From Entrophospora sp. SA101 (lineage: Eukaryota > Glomeromycota > Glomeromycetes > Entrophosporales > Entrophosporaceae), in assembly GCA_958430865.1 (NCBI GenBank), contig CAUDNR010000151.1, forward strand, positions 21,997 through 38,299: DNA of 16,303 nt, given 5' to 3'. Each line of letters starts with the position of its first letter. The first letter of the stretch is position 1. This document shows, one piece after another, positions 8,521 to 16,303 of the stretch. A program made the translations under genes and the position numbers. The notes below the pieces were generated by a model that did no database searches, had not been told where the DNA came from, and saw only the letters and a list, made by a program, of their open reading frames with translations.

Positions 8521-10321
8521 TTTAATCACAATATAAAAGAGTTATTGGTTTATTAAATTAAGCCAATAATTAACTAAAAAATAGGATTAATATCTGATAA
8601 ATATCGATACTTTCAACATTTACTAATAGGCTTTTAGATTATATGATAAAAATACTAAGAATATTAATAACTTATCAGTATGGATTATTTTTTTAAAGAA
8701 TAATCAGATTCTGATATTTGCTGAATACCCCATTCTCCAATTTGGGATATTTGACCAGTAAAAAGAGAACTAATAGATTATAAATAGGCAAAGAAAGATG
8801 GGACCCTAAATTTGCACAGAAGAATTTTAAATCATGCACAAACATAATAGCTTGATTGACATAGTGGTGCAGTCTTTGAAATTTTTTTATTGTGTATTTT
8901 AAATATAATTAATCATATATCTTTAATAAAACAAACATGACTTAGCTATTTAATCATTTCCATTGTATGTGAATGCCTCCATCCATCAAATATTCATGAT
9001 GGTCATGATTATTATTCAATACATTTGAATCCTCGAAATAATATGTCACACAAATGGCAATTAATTTTATTACCATATTTGGTAGAGGAATTCATTTTTT
9101 TCGTTTAATTAAAGTTACTTGGCAATCGGGATTTTTTGTTAAAGAATTATACATATATTATTATTGTTATCATTATTATTTTTATTAAGGAATGTGGATA
9201 TTATATTGTTATGTTATATTGTGGGGAATATAATCATATTATTATTATATTTATATTACTTATAATCAAAGAAGTTATCTTTAAATTATGACCATACTTT
9301 CCGGGAAGTCTATAAGCTTCCATACAATATATAGATTATATATTTATTTATTTTCTTATGATTTATATTTATATTTTAAAAATTGTATTTTTATTATTTA
9401 AAGAAGTAAAATTCAAACAAATAAAGATAACTTTTATATAATTTTATAACAATAAAATTATCAGTTCATTAACATTGTTAAATAAATATTTGAACGGTTT
9501 TAAATAGTTATGATAATTATTTGAACGTTTACAATCATTGACATAACAAACAATTGCATCACCAAGTAATAATAATACCAAGGCTGTGCATAAACAAAAC
9601 TTTTAATAATGCGTGTCTACTCAGATCTCCGGGATTCACAAAAATAAATTATTTTTCCTGATTATCAATTATGGTTCCTTACGAACAATAAATCTGATGT
9701 TGATTGCAGTGTCAGATTTAATAAAATTTTCCTATCACAAACAAGCAAACGTGCAATTAAGATTATGCACCAATCAGCACTATGTAATTTTTTCCCACAG
9801 TTGAAAGTGGTTCGAACAAGTTGGAAGGCTTTGGACAAAACATTCCCTTATCTTCCCCTCAGACCAGGCTTGGAATTGGTCACCAGCATTTGTGTGTTGA
9901 TTACTTTGTGTTATACCTCTCTATAAAATAAAGTTGGCATCTGCAACTGATTGAAATTTGCCAACTCTGAAGTTACAACCTGGGTTTTGTTTTGGTTTTT
10001 TCCTGGATTCGGAGTTTTGAGTTCTGGGTTGCTGTCTGGTTAGTAGCATGCCTGCTCCCCAAAAACCCTACTCAATTAAATAACAAGTTCAGTTGATCAA
10101 ACAAAAATTAAAGAGAAACAGAAAATTTATGAAAATGATTAATTTATAACATATCAAACAAAATCTGAACCATTTTATAACTTTTTTCTTGTTGGCCATA
10201 TTGCTGACAAAGATATATATAATCATGCAATAATTTTAATCTATAGTCCCCTACTCAAATTATAAATTGGTTAGTATCAGAAAAACAGAGCATTTATGAA
10301 AATGATTATACAAAACAATCA
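8521..10321. other. AT-rich intergenic region with a GC-richer tail
   Basis: From 8521 to about 9790 there are dense stops on both strands and simple AT tracts, with no gene or RNA recognised. From about 9800 to 10080 base composition becomes more balanced. On the minus strand this patch has a 42-residue open stretch beginning MLLTRQQPRTQNSESRKKPK, which ends at TAG near 9920 and may be a fragment of a decayed gene. It has no recognisable domain. The GC-richer patch continues into the pseudogene at 10322-10811. Confidence 0.4.
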
Positions 10322-10811
10322 CTATTTTACAACTTTCCTCTTAACATCAGAACCCAATACAATTTCAGGGCCACAAACCCTGCTCTTAATGCAACCTTCT
10401 ACACTTGAAACAAGTTGCAGATTCTCTTGATATTCCTCCAGGGTTGTGACTTGGTCATAGAGCTATCCTTACCTAGAGGTGGGATCGTTGCAGGTAGCTT
10501 TTCAGCTAGCATGCCAGCGGCCATCTCTGATCTGGGAAGATTAGTGAAAACATCCTTGACGATTGATGCAGTCTCTCGATAAACTCCAGAGCCCCCCGGG
10601 TTTCACCATCCCTTGAAACTATTTTTAGCAGATGGTTTAGCAATCATATCATCGGGAGAAACGTGGTCAGATTAGCCTTATGTACATGAGGAATATGTGT
10701 GAATGACTGTAAGTGTTCAAGGTAGCGTGCGTGCTTCAACATCTGCCAATTCCGATAATCAAACGTCGCATATCGAAATGTCTCTTTTTCAACAGTGTGC
10801 TGCCTTGGCAT
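10322..10811 (-). pseudogene. Degraded unrecognised gene, multiple frameshifts
   Basis: The minus strand from an ATG at 10811 reads 55 residues, MPRQHTVEKETFRYATFDYR onward, to TGA at 10644-10646. A second frame then carries SDHVSPDDMIAKPSAKNSFK, an in-frame TGA at 10603-10605, and continues VYRETASIVKDVFTNLPRSE...MLAEKLPATIPPLGKD. A third frame finishes LYDQVTTLEEYQENLQLVSS...VCGPEIVLGSDVKRKVVK and TAG at 10322-10324. The three pieces abut in order and each has amino-acid composition typical of real protein, so this is one gene broken by two frame changes and one stop. The C-terminal part looks helical/coiled-coil. I do not recognise the family; an accessory transposon protein or a lineage-specific gene are both possible. 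Codons use more G and C than the flanking genes. Confidence 0.6.
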
Positions 10812-10879
10812 CTTGTAATTATAATATTATAGTTATATATTAATAATGATTACGAAAAGAAAAATACCAATTGTTTGTT

Positions 10880-11055
10880 TTAGATAAGGATCTTATAATT
10901 ATCCCAGCAAGATCTGCTCCACGTTTTGATTCCAATTAAAATATTTATATAAAATAAAAGACACCACATTATAACAATACAAATAAAAAATAGTACCTAT
11001 GATTAGTTATTAGCACGTCTTCTTTGGGAGATTCGCGTTTTGTCATCTTGGTCTC
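10880..11055 (-). pseudogene. Possible upstream exons or remnant of the 10322-10811 gene
   Basis: On the minus strand an ATG near 11045 opens MTKRESPKEDVLITNH, followed by CATAG/GTACTA, a possible donor. Further along, ESKRGADLAGIIIRSLSKTN is open at about 10938-10880 before AT-rich sequence leads to the ATG at 10811. The phases of these pieces do not join cleanly, so no gene model is offered. They have the same minus orientation and similar composition to the pseudogene downstream and may belong to it. Confidence 0.25.
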
Positions 11056-11221
11056 TGTCAAAAAATAAATCGTTTTCCAAGAAAGAAAAAAAAAAATCAA
11101 TTCGTGTCTGTCTGTCCTCCCAAAAAAAAAAAAAACCAATAGGATAAATTAATTAATGTGTACATGTCGATCAAATAACGAACTTCTTTTTTTCCTTAAA
11201 ATTTAATAAAAAAAAAAAAAA

Positions 11222-12468
11222 ATGAAAAAAGAAAATTCAAAAAAAAGAAGCAATAATGAGAAGGCAAGGAATTACGGGTAAGTGTTTTAAGGATGGTGGT
11301 TGTGGTTATTGCCACTCGTCGTTTCTCTACAGTATTTTTAATTTTCTGATGTACAATATATACATATTTTATTTTTTTAGGGTTGAAAAGGTTCGTTAAA
11401 CACGCTTGTTTATGTGACTGATGTATTGTTATTTAAGTCTAAGACTTTTTCACATTTTACCAGGTCTCCAATGACATTGAATTAACTGAAGCAACAACAT
11501 TTTCTGATGAATCTACCTCAACTATTACTACTGATGAGTCTTGTGAGGAAGGTGAAATTAGCAGTGTAGATGAGATTGTTTTTAATCATAATGATAACAA
11601 CAATATTAACAACCCGGCAGAAATTAAATGGTCATTTGATGTAAACTTGAATAACAATCAAGTAAAAGAGAAAATTCCTGTGGAGAAACCTTTGATGTCA
11701 TATAGTTTCGATCTGGGAACTAATACCGTTAATGATAATTCATACAAGTCAACAGAAAAAATTCCTGTGGAGAAGCCTTTAATGCCATATAGTTTTGATC
11801 TGGGAGTTAATGCCGTTAATGATAATTCATACAAGTCAACAGAAAAAATTCCTGTGGAGAAACCTTTAATGCCATATAGTTTTGATCTGGGAATTGACAC
11901 TGTTAATAATAATTCACACAAAACAAAGGAGAAAATTCCTGTGGAGAAATCATTAATGACATATAGTTTTGATCTGGTGGGAGTTGGTGACAATTCAACA
12001 ATAACAACGCCAAGTATTTCAGTAAATAAAAAAGGACAAAAACGGCAAAAGGAATGTGATAAATTTAGCTTAAAACCTCTACCACCCATCATTAAGAATC
12101 TTGGAAATAAAAGCAGTGAAATTAATAATAATAATAATAATATTGCAATTGGTGACAATAGCAGTAGTAGTAGCGAAATAAATCAAAGTTTACTAAATAA
12201 TAATAATTTTAATACACAATATCTAAAAGAAATATCCAGTTGTTTAGGAGGTCCTATTCACAATTTACTTGCTTCAACTATTATTTTTAAAAACAACCCT
12301 CAAATGTCACTCGCTGAATTAGTTCGTAAATGTGATACATTAACTTTACCCAGATTAATGAATAAAACAAATTTAGAAGATTATAGGGAGGAAATCACTA
12401 AAAAATTTTTCAATGATGGTTATGATGATTTAGAGAAATCTTTGGAACCTTGGATTCTTGATTTGTAA
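11222..12468 (+). CDS. Asn-rich protein with 29-residue tandem repeats, three exons
   Basis: Proposed exons are 11222-11277, 11381-11390 and 11464-12468 (356 residues). Intron 1 (11278-11380) has GTAAGT and TTTTTTTAG; intron 2 (11391-11463) has the weaker donor GTTCGT and TTTTACCAG. The 10-nt middle exon is needed: with it the phases fit (MKKENSKKRSNNEKARNYG, VEK, VSNDIELTEA), while direct joining of exon 1 to exon 3 gives a stop. The protein has a basic N-terminus and an acidic Ser/Thr stretch (about 23-65). Three full 29-residue repeats and a partial fourth, EKIPVEKPLMxYSFDLG..., start at residues 91, 120, 149 and 178; an earlier IKWSFDVNL echoes the motif. Asn and Ser homopolymer tracts follow. 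A folded, helical C-terminus (about 275-356, QYLKEISSCLGG to LEPWILDL) ends it. No known domain is recognised; binding through the short YSFDLG linear motifs is only a guess. Exon 3 is secure, exons 1-2 less so. Confidence 0.65.
11668..11990 (+). repeat. 87-bp in-frame coding tandem repeat, 3.7 copies
   Basis: Units start at 11668, 11755, 11842 and 11929, exactly 87 bp apart. The core encodes EKIPVEKPLM.YSFDLG and is nearly identical at DNA level, while the second half (VNDNSYKST) drifts, and the fourth copy diverges after FDL. High nucleotide identity implies recent expansion. It also keeps the antisense frame open, which explains a spurious minus-strand ORF at 11658-12158. Confidence 0.95.
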
Positions 12469-13011
12469 AAAAAACCATTATTCAGGTATTTTTATTACAA
12501 TGATAAAGTTTTTTTCAATAAGATAAATTGATTTCTATCTGCCATTAATTAATCTTGTGCAAGACTAATAAATTATTTGATATACTTTTTTTTTAATTTA
12601 ATTATTTCAAAAGTTAAGCTTTTTTGTGATGAACAACTGGGGCTTTGGGACTTTGATAATAATTGCAGAAATAATAAAAAAAATTTTAATTTTATAATAG
12701 TAGATACTAAAAGTTTGTTTTTCTCTGATCATGTGGAAGCAGTACAACCATATTACTTTTCTGCTTGCCTCAAATTTGATCATATAATGCAAAAATATTG
12801 TAACATGAAAATTATTATTGCAGTTCTGAGCATAACTCTCAAATTAAAAAATCCATAAAAAAAAAATTGAGACAAATTTTTTAAAACTGAATTGAATGGT
12901 GGTGGGTGGTTTTTTAAAATCCAACTTATGAATGAACAAAAATTTAATGTGTAAATATAATATACACAAGAGCTTATTCTTCTAACTCAATTATTACAAT
13001 TAGCTAAGAAG
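12469..13011. other. Intergenic region between the two unknown genes
   Basis: AT-rich. A stretch at 12577-12858 is open on + from a TTG codon, and 12607-12792 is open on -. Neither has convincing protein composition or splice structure, so neither is called. A (GGT)n-like GGTGGTGGGTGG patch lies at 12898-12909. AATATAATATAC near 12954 could be a TATA-like element for the gene starting at 13012. Confidence 0.4.
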
Positions 13012-13656
13012 ATGCCTGGAGGAGAAGAGTTGATCATTGCAGACAGAAGGGTTAAAATTAGAAAGAATGGGGAAGAACAATTTTTAGAAGAAACATCACC
13101 TAAACCACCAACCGAAATTGATGAATATTTAGATGAGTTCAGAATAATAAAAACTGATGAAAAAGTCTTACCCAACATAAATGGAGATGAAGATAATCAA
13201 TTAACAACTATATTGGGTAAATTAAAGGTTATAAGAAATAGTAATGCCTTTGAGTATTATTATCTTTTGGGAAAACTCATCGAAGAATATCCTGCGACTA
13301 TGAAGAAGAAAATTCATCAAAAATGTCAACACAACTACAATAAAAGTGGAAAAATCGTCAGAATGGCAAAGAGGACTGTTATGTTGTTCAACACAATTGG
13401 ATTATCTTATTTACCCCCACAAAGATTGCGTCTTAGCACCCTTCGGGAAATGATGGATGGAAATTTTGAGAGATTGATGATAGGAATAAGGGCAATTGTG
13501 GCTGAACGATTACAAACCTCATTGCTCTGGAATGATATATTGGACAACTTGACTTTTCCTGTTTCGCAGGAGCTCAATGCTGGCGCGGAGGTGATGTCAC
13601 CGGAATGCGAATTGGACCTTAATTCGCTGATCAATAACCCTGAAAATCCGGAGTAA
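13012..13656 (+). CDS. Conserved-looking hypothetical protein, helical, 214 residues
   Basis: An uninterrupted ATG-to-TAA frame encodes 214 residues, MPGGEELIIADRRVKIRKNG onward. Residues about 1-65 are charged and probably disordered (EETSPKPPTEID, PNINGDEDN). Residues about 66-185 look like a compact all-helical domain: FEYYYLLGKLIEEY, a Lys-rich linker KKKIHQKC, MAKRTVMLFNTIGLSYLPPQ, and LREMMDGNFERLMIGIRAIV. The tail is acidic. The pattern FxYYYxLGxLIE, then an arginine-rich helix with a ...LFxxIG turn, recalls a multicopy family of small proteins in Rhizophagus whose function is unknown; that link is from memory of the pattern. No catalytic motif, signal peptide or membrane segment is seen. 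The start is preceded by AAGAAG and no upstream in-frame ATG is obvious. It follows the repeat-protein gene in the same direction, about 540 bp away. Confidence 0.72.
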   Translation: MPGGEELIIADRRVKIRKNGEEQFLEETSPKPPTEIDEYLDEFRIIKTDEKVLPNINGDEDNQLTTILGKLKVIRNSNAFEYYYLLGKLIEEYPATMKKKIHQKCQHNYNKSGKIVRMAKRTVMLFNTIGLSYLPPQRLRLSTLREMMDGNFERLMIGIRAIVAERLQTSLLWNDILDNLTFPVSQELNAGAEVMSPECELDLNSLINNPENPE

Positions 13657-13680
13657 TATTTTATATCTTATTTTTATATT

Positions 13681-13700
13681 ATTTATTTATTTATTTATTA
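13681..13700. repeat. (ATTT)n microsatellite
   Basis: Five tandem TTTA-type units lie in the 3' flank of the gene ending at 13656. This is ordinary low-complexity sequence. Confidence 0.7.
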
Positions 13701-13751
13701 TTTTTAGTTATTCATTATTCTGTTTAAAATATTTCTTTTTCGCCGAGAAAC

Positions 13752-14000
13752 ATGACTAGCTTGACTTCAAATGAACAATCACAGCCATTGTTGGACTTAC
13801 TTCAAAAGTGATAAAATCGGTCAAGTATAACCAGTACTAGTAAAAACATTTTCAGTCTTAAATGAAGCTGATAGAGAATATGGTACTGTTTTTTTGCTGA
13901 CGATGGCTCTACTGAAAATCAAATAAATTACAATTTGAAATGTGAAACAATTCATCCTTCAAAATTAAATAAATATTTTATTTTAATCCAAACTTGGTAA
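13752..14000 (+). pseudogene. Small coding remnant with homopolymer frameshift
   Basis: An ATG at 13752 opens MTSLTSNEQSQPLLDLLQK and stops at 13809. After a TTTTCAG acceptor-like site at 13849-13855, the sequence reads LNEADREYGTV. At a run of seven T the frame must change to give FFADDGSTENQINYNLKCET and about 20 more residues to TAA at 13998-14000. No splice arrangement joins the first piece in phase. The family is not recognised. The composition suggests a decayed gene or gene fragment rather than a live one. Confidence 0.3.
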
Positions 14001-14009
14001 TAATTGTCT

Positions 14010-14050
14010 TGACTAAACCTGACTTGAAATATGACTAAATGGTTTAGTCA
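14010..14050. repeat. Perfect 10-bp inverted repeat, GGTTTAGTCA
   Basis: TGACTAAACC (14010-14019) and GGTTTAGTCA (14041-14050) are exact reverse complements with a 21-nt spacer. An additional ATGACTAAAT lies in the spacer and CAGTTTAGCC follows. It could be a small non-autonomous repeat end or a hairpin. Confidence 0.5.
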
Positions 14051-14870
14051 GTTTAGCCAAGTGCCTATTTGGGTTACGCGACCAGCCCCGATTTTTACTT
14101 GCTTTTCCGCTTATCCCTATTTTAGAATTCATTCATTCGTAGACGGATCGTTAATTAAAGAACTATATCTCAAAGCTTTCTATAGCCCGAGTAACAATAA
14201 TAATAATAATAATAAAAAGCATGAAACAAAAAAGTGACCATTGACTAAAATTTTGACGCCTAGTAAACAAATTTTGAGGAATCTACAGAAATCATATTTG
14301 TCAAAAAACTAAAAAGGTATTTGTTGAGGTCATTCTTTACTTATCCTTATTCTTTATTCTATCAAAGTGTTTCAAATGACGATAATCACAATACTAATGA
14401 AACACAAAAACATGAATATATTCTGTCTTCATCAAAATCCGATACTTTCACAAAAATCAAAATTATCCAGTAGGTCTGGGAGAGAGACCCAAAATTAATT
14501 GAAGAATCTTTACAAGTTCTTTAATAGATTTTTGAATCATAATCCACATGCATTTAGTGTCTGATGGGGATGAGGAGGCGAAAATGGAAGTCAAAGAAAA
14601 CCCGAGATGATTCATCTTTCTTGTAAAAGGTAACAGAATAAGATTTTTTCGTCAATAATGATTACAATGACAATGAAGATTAAGGTAAAGAGGATGAAGA
14701 TTAATGAGGACGAAGATGAATATAATATATCTATTACAAAGGCATCTTTTTCAAAGAGTAACTTCTGATATATTAAATGGTGTCCAGTCGGATCTAAAAT
14801 TTCAGCAAGAAATAATCAAAATTTATTCGGTAGACATAAATTTCATCTGGACATATAATCAGACTAGATA
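14051..14870. other. Intergenic, with weak coding-like scraps upstream of the MULE remnant
   Basis: No intact gene. An (AAT)n microsatellite occupies 14196-14215. Around 14565-14625 the + strand reads SDGDEEAKMEVKENPR, and 14640-14735 is acidic (Asp/Glu-rich) in shifting frames. Around 14776-14850, PVGSKISARNNQNLFGRHKF is open. These may be scraps of the 5' part of the decayed MULE transposase that follows, but none can be assigned to a domain. Confidence 0.3.
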
Positions 14871-15240
14871 GATGTAGCGGAAGTTGTCCAATATTTTGAG
14901 AACAATTATGTTCACGGAAGAATTTGGCGAGAATTTAGAAATGGATCTGTAATTCATATCCCACCACTATTTCCACCAACACTCTGGTCTGTTCATGAAC
15001 TCGTCAAATACGGTCACCCTAAAATGCAAATCATAGTTGAACACTTTAATTGGAAGAGAACGTGTTGGCATTTATACGATCATAGAATAAATGCATAAAA
15101 GCAACAACAAACCAATATTCAGACAGAAAGCTTTCTTTCTGGATAACATCGGCCCATCTCAACGTAAGCGTTATGTCATCCGTGAAAAATACATCTTAAT
15201 AGTAATTGTGCACGTATTGAACAACTAACTGGACGTCAAT
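14871..15240 (+). pseudogene. MULE-type transposase C-terminal pseudogene
   Basis: The frame from 14871 reads VVQYFENNYVHGRIWREFRN, then IHIPPLFPPTLWSVHELVKY, then VEHFNWKRTCWHLYDHRINA, and stops at TAA 15096-15098. The same frame continues KQQQTNIQTESFLSG to a second TAA at 15144-15146, and another frame then gives RKRYVIREKYIL. In Mutator-like transposases the segment after the catalytic core typically has YFE..Y..G, a P.FPP..WSVHE motif, then VE.WH..W and a Gln/Glu-rich helix, which matches in order. The DDE triad is upstream and not recognisable here. At least two in-frame stops and one frame change make it non-functional. The WH of VE.WH is replaced by FN, consistent with decay. Confidence 0.75.
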
Positions 15241-15599
15241 GTCCTAGATATTGATTCAAGTAAAGGTCTAAAGTAGCGAGAAGATTTTTTCAATCAAAAT
15301 TTATTTTGTCAGAATAACATTTTTCTCTTTCACTCAATCCATAATAAAACAAACCATTATTTATCGGTTCAATTTTAGTCTTGTCTTTTGTCAATTGATT
15401 ATTATGTTAATCGAGGTTGCAGGAAATAATTTAAAATCAAAAAGATTACAATGATAAAAGTTATATATATATATATTGCCTTCCTTTAAAGAAAAATACA
15501 AAATCTGAAATTACATAATTCGTTTTTATTAAAAATAAATAATTGATTATTATCATAGTCGTTATTATGAATTAGATGTATTCTTTAAATTTCAAGATT
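15241..15599. other. AT-rich spacer between two transposon remnants
   Basis: No gene seen. It contains a (TA)7 microsatellite at 15462-15475. It ends at the Tc1 target-site TA at 15600-15601. Confidence 0.5.
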
Positions 15600-15627
15600 T
15601 ACAGTCCCCGGCGAAAGTAATGGCGCG
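15600..15627. repeat. Tc1/mariner terminal inverted repeat with TA target site
   Basis: TA (15600-15601) is followed by CAGTCCCCGGCGAAAGTAAT and GGCGCG, a GC-rich block that breaks sharply from AT-rich flanks. Tc1-family elements begin CAGT immediately inside a duplicated TA. The block lies about 100 bp beyond the transposase stop codon, the expected place for the 3' end. The partner repeat lies beyond the right edge. Confidence 0.8.
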
Positions 15628-16303
15628 TAATTTTTTATGAATAAAAAATGTACTTTATTAAAAATTTTAAAAAAATTTTTTTTTTCTTAAAGCCAAATAG
15701 TATGGCTATAACTTTTATTATGATGTTAGTACTTGGTATGAGCTCCTTCAGCATCAATGCATGCTTGAAACCGATTTTGCATGCTACCAATGCTATTAAC
15801 TATGATGTTTTTTTCAATTCCCTCATAAATTTGAAAACCTTTTTTTTTTTGCTATCATTTTTTTGACATGTTTCTCAATAGGATTGAGATCTGGGCTATA
15901 TGAAGGCCAGGCAAGAACATGTCTTGGAAGGTGGGTATTCATAACATCCCTAGATGTATGCTTAGGGTTGTTATCTTGCTGAAAGACCCGTTGGCCACCT
16001 ACTAATGCATCAGCATTATCATAAAGTTGTTCATTTAAAATTTTATGATATAGGTGGTGGTTCAAAAACATTTTGCAAGATAAAGTAAAAAAACACTGAT
16101 GATGAATGATCAGCATAGTGGACACAACATAGCGGGTATTCAATTTTAAGAAATGATCAGCATTAATTACACTACATATGTTTCATATACAAACTGACCA
16201 TCATCTGACTTTAACTCGACTTTGCATCACCAAAATCAATTTTGTGGCAATAACAACAACATATTCTGATTTCTCACCTTCTATTTTATAGACTGCCAAA
16301 ATA
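15602..16303 (-). mobile_element. Tc1/mariner element, right part outside the window
   Basis: The element is oriented right to left, with its 3' terminus at 15602 and transposase on the minus strand. Only about 700 bp is inside the window; a complete Tc1-type element is usually 1.3-1.7 kb. The sequence from 16144 to the right edge would correspond to the middle or 5' part of the transposase, but no clean reading frame is recognisable there, suggesting further frameshifts or decay. Confidence 0.85.
15726..16143 (-). pseudogene. Tc1-like DDE transposase, frameshifted C-terminal half
   Basis: The minus strand reads LYHKILNEQLYDNADALVGG, FQQDNNPKHTSRDV, then WPSYSPDLNPIEKHVKKMIA. These are the hallmark second catalytic Asp (QQD) and third acidic residue (NPIE) of Tc1 transposases. 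By my count 32 residues lie between that Asp and Glu, against 34 in classic DD34E members, so two codons may be lost. After KKMIAKKK the frame breaks in a run of eleven T on the plus strand (15840-15850); the other frame gives YEGIEKNIIVNSIGSMQNRF and QACIDAEGAHTKY, the standard C-terminus, with TAA at 15726-15728. The trailing RFSNL before the stop at 15823 is therefore a frameshift artefact. Upstream of about 16070 the reading loses the expected VWG/DE region. The enzyme is inactive here. Confidence 0.88.

Noticed and set aside
9613..9804. Plus-strand open frame of 63 codons
   Set aside because: It starts at GTG and has no recognisable motif; length is within chance expectation.
9806..9820. 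GGTTCGAAC, resembling a tRNA T-loop
   Set aside because: No flanking T-stem pairing, no acceptor stem and no A-box at the right distance, so not a tRNA.
11257..11277. Alternative start ATG at 11256 (MRRQGIT)
   Set aside because: In that frame the joined exons reach a stop; the ATG at 11222 gives a consistent phase through both introns.
11658..12158. Minus-strand open frame of 166 codons
   Set aside because: It is an antisense shadow of the 87-bp coding repeats; its own repeated peptide merely mirrors them.
12577..12858. Open frames on both strands (93 and 61 codons)
   Set aside because: The plus frame begins at TTG, both are AT-driven low-complexity peptides, and no splice sites or motifs support either.
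12987..13178. Minus-strand open frame, 63 codons
   Set aside because: Antisense to the start of the 214-residue gene, with no independent support.
13407..13634. Minus-strand open frame, 75 codons
   Set aside because: Antisense to the helical core of the 214-residue gene.
14031..14237. Plus-strand open frame of 68 codons ending in an Asn tract
   Set aside because: It arises from an inverted repeat and an (AAT)n microsatellite; the peptide has no domain and the start lies in a hairpin arm.
15648..15866. Plus-strand hydrophobic open frame of 72 codons
   Set aside because: It is antisense to the Tc1 transposase C-terminus; the hydrophobic look comes from T-rich runs.

Overview
The window looks like nuclear DNA of an arbuscular-mycorrhizal fungus of the Rhizophagus type (Glomeromycotina). 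The reasons are its strongly AT-rich composition, short spliceosomal introns with GTAAGT/GTATGT donors and TACTAAT-like branch sites, a BTB-BACK-TLDc protein, a microsomal cytochrome P450, Asn-rich low-complexity proteins, and a dense litter of decayed DNA transposons (Tc1/mariner, pogo/Tigger-like, MULE). The lineage call is inference from family content. Nothing suggests bacterial organisation: no operons, Shine-Dalgarno sites or CRISPR.

Layout, left to right. 1-1435: the 3' part of a BTB-BACK-TLDc gene on +, with one 95-bp intron; its 5' end lies outside the window. 1436-5015: a long AT-rich intergenic stretch with a frameshifted ankyrin-like remnant (1568-1788), a diverged 54-bp tandem duplication (1799-1894), a reverse-strand coding remnant (2032-2330) and a region (2496-3150) bounded by TGACTT-rich subterminal repeats that may be a dead DNA transposon. 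5016-6803: an apparently intact three-exon cytochrome P450 of 547 residues. 7013-7278: a possible small spliced gene on -. 7386-8205: a pogo/Tigger-like element reduced to terminal/subterminal repeats plus the transposase C-terminus. 8290-8412: a 9-bp CpG-bearing minisatellite.

10322-10811: a degraded, unrecognised gene on -, inside a GC-richer patch. 11222-12468: a candidate three-exon gene with a 10-nt micro-exon and an 87-bp (29-residue) internal tandem repeat. 13012-13656: an intact single-exon gene of unknown function. 13752-14000: another small coding remnant. 14871-15240: a MULE transposase C-terminal pseudogene. 15600 to the right edge: the 3' end of a Tc1/mariner element with a sharp terminal inverted repeat and a transposase broken at a T11 homopolymer.

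The genes do not form a pathway or operon. The functional genes are likely the BTB-TLDc gene, the P450, and two lineage-restricted proteins (11222-12468 and 13012-13656) that lie head-to-tail about 540 bp apart. I see no convincing undescribed multi-gene system. The most interesting items are the repeat-bearing micro-exon gene, the unrecognised decayed gene at 10322-10811, and the unusual direct-repeat organisation of the pogo-like element.
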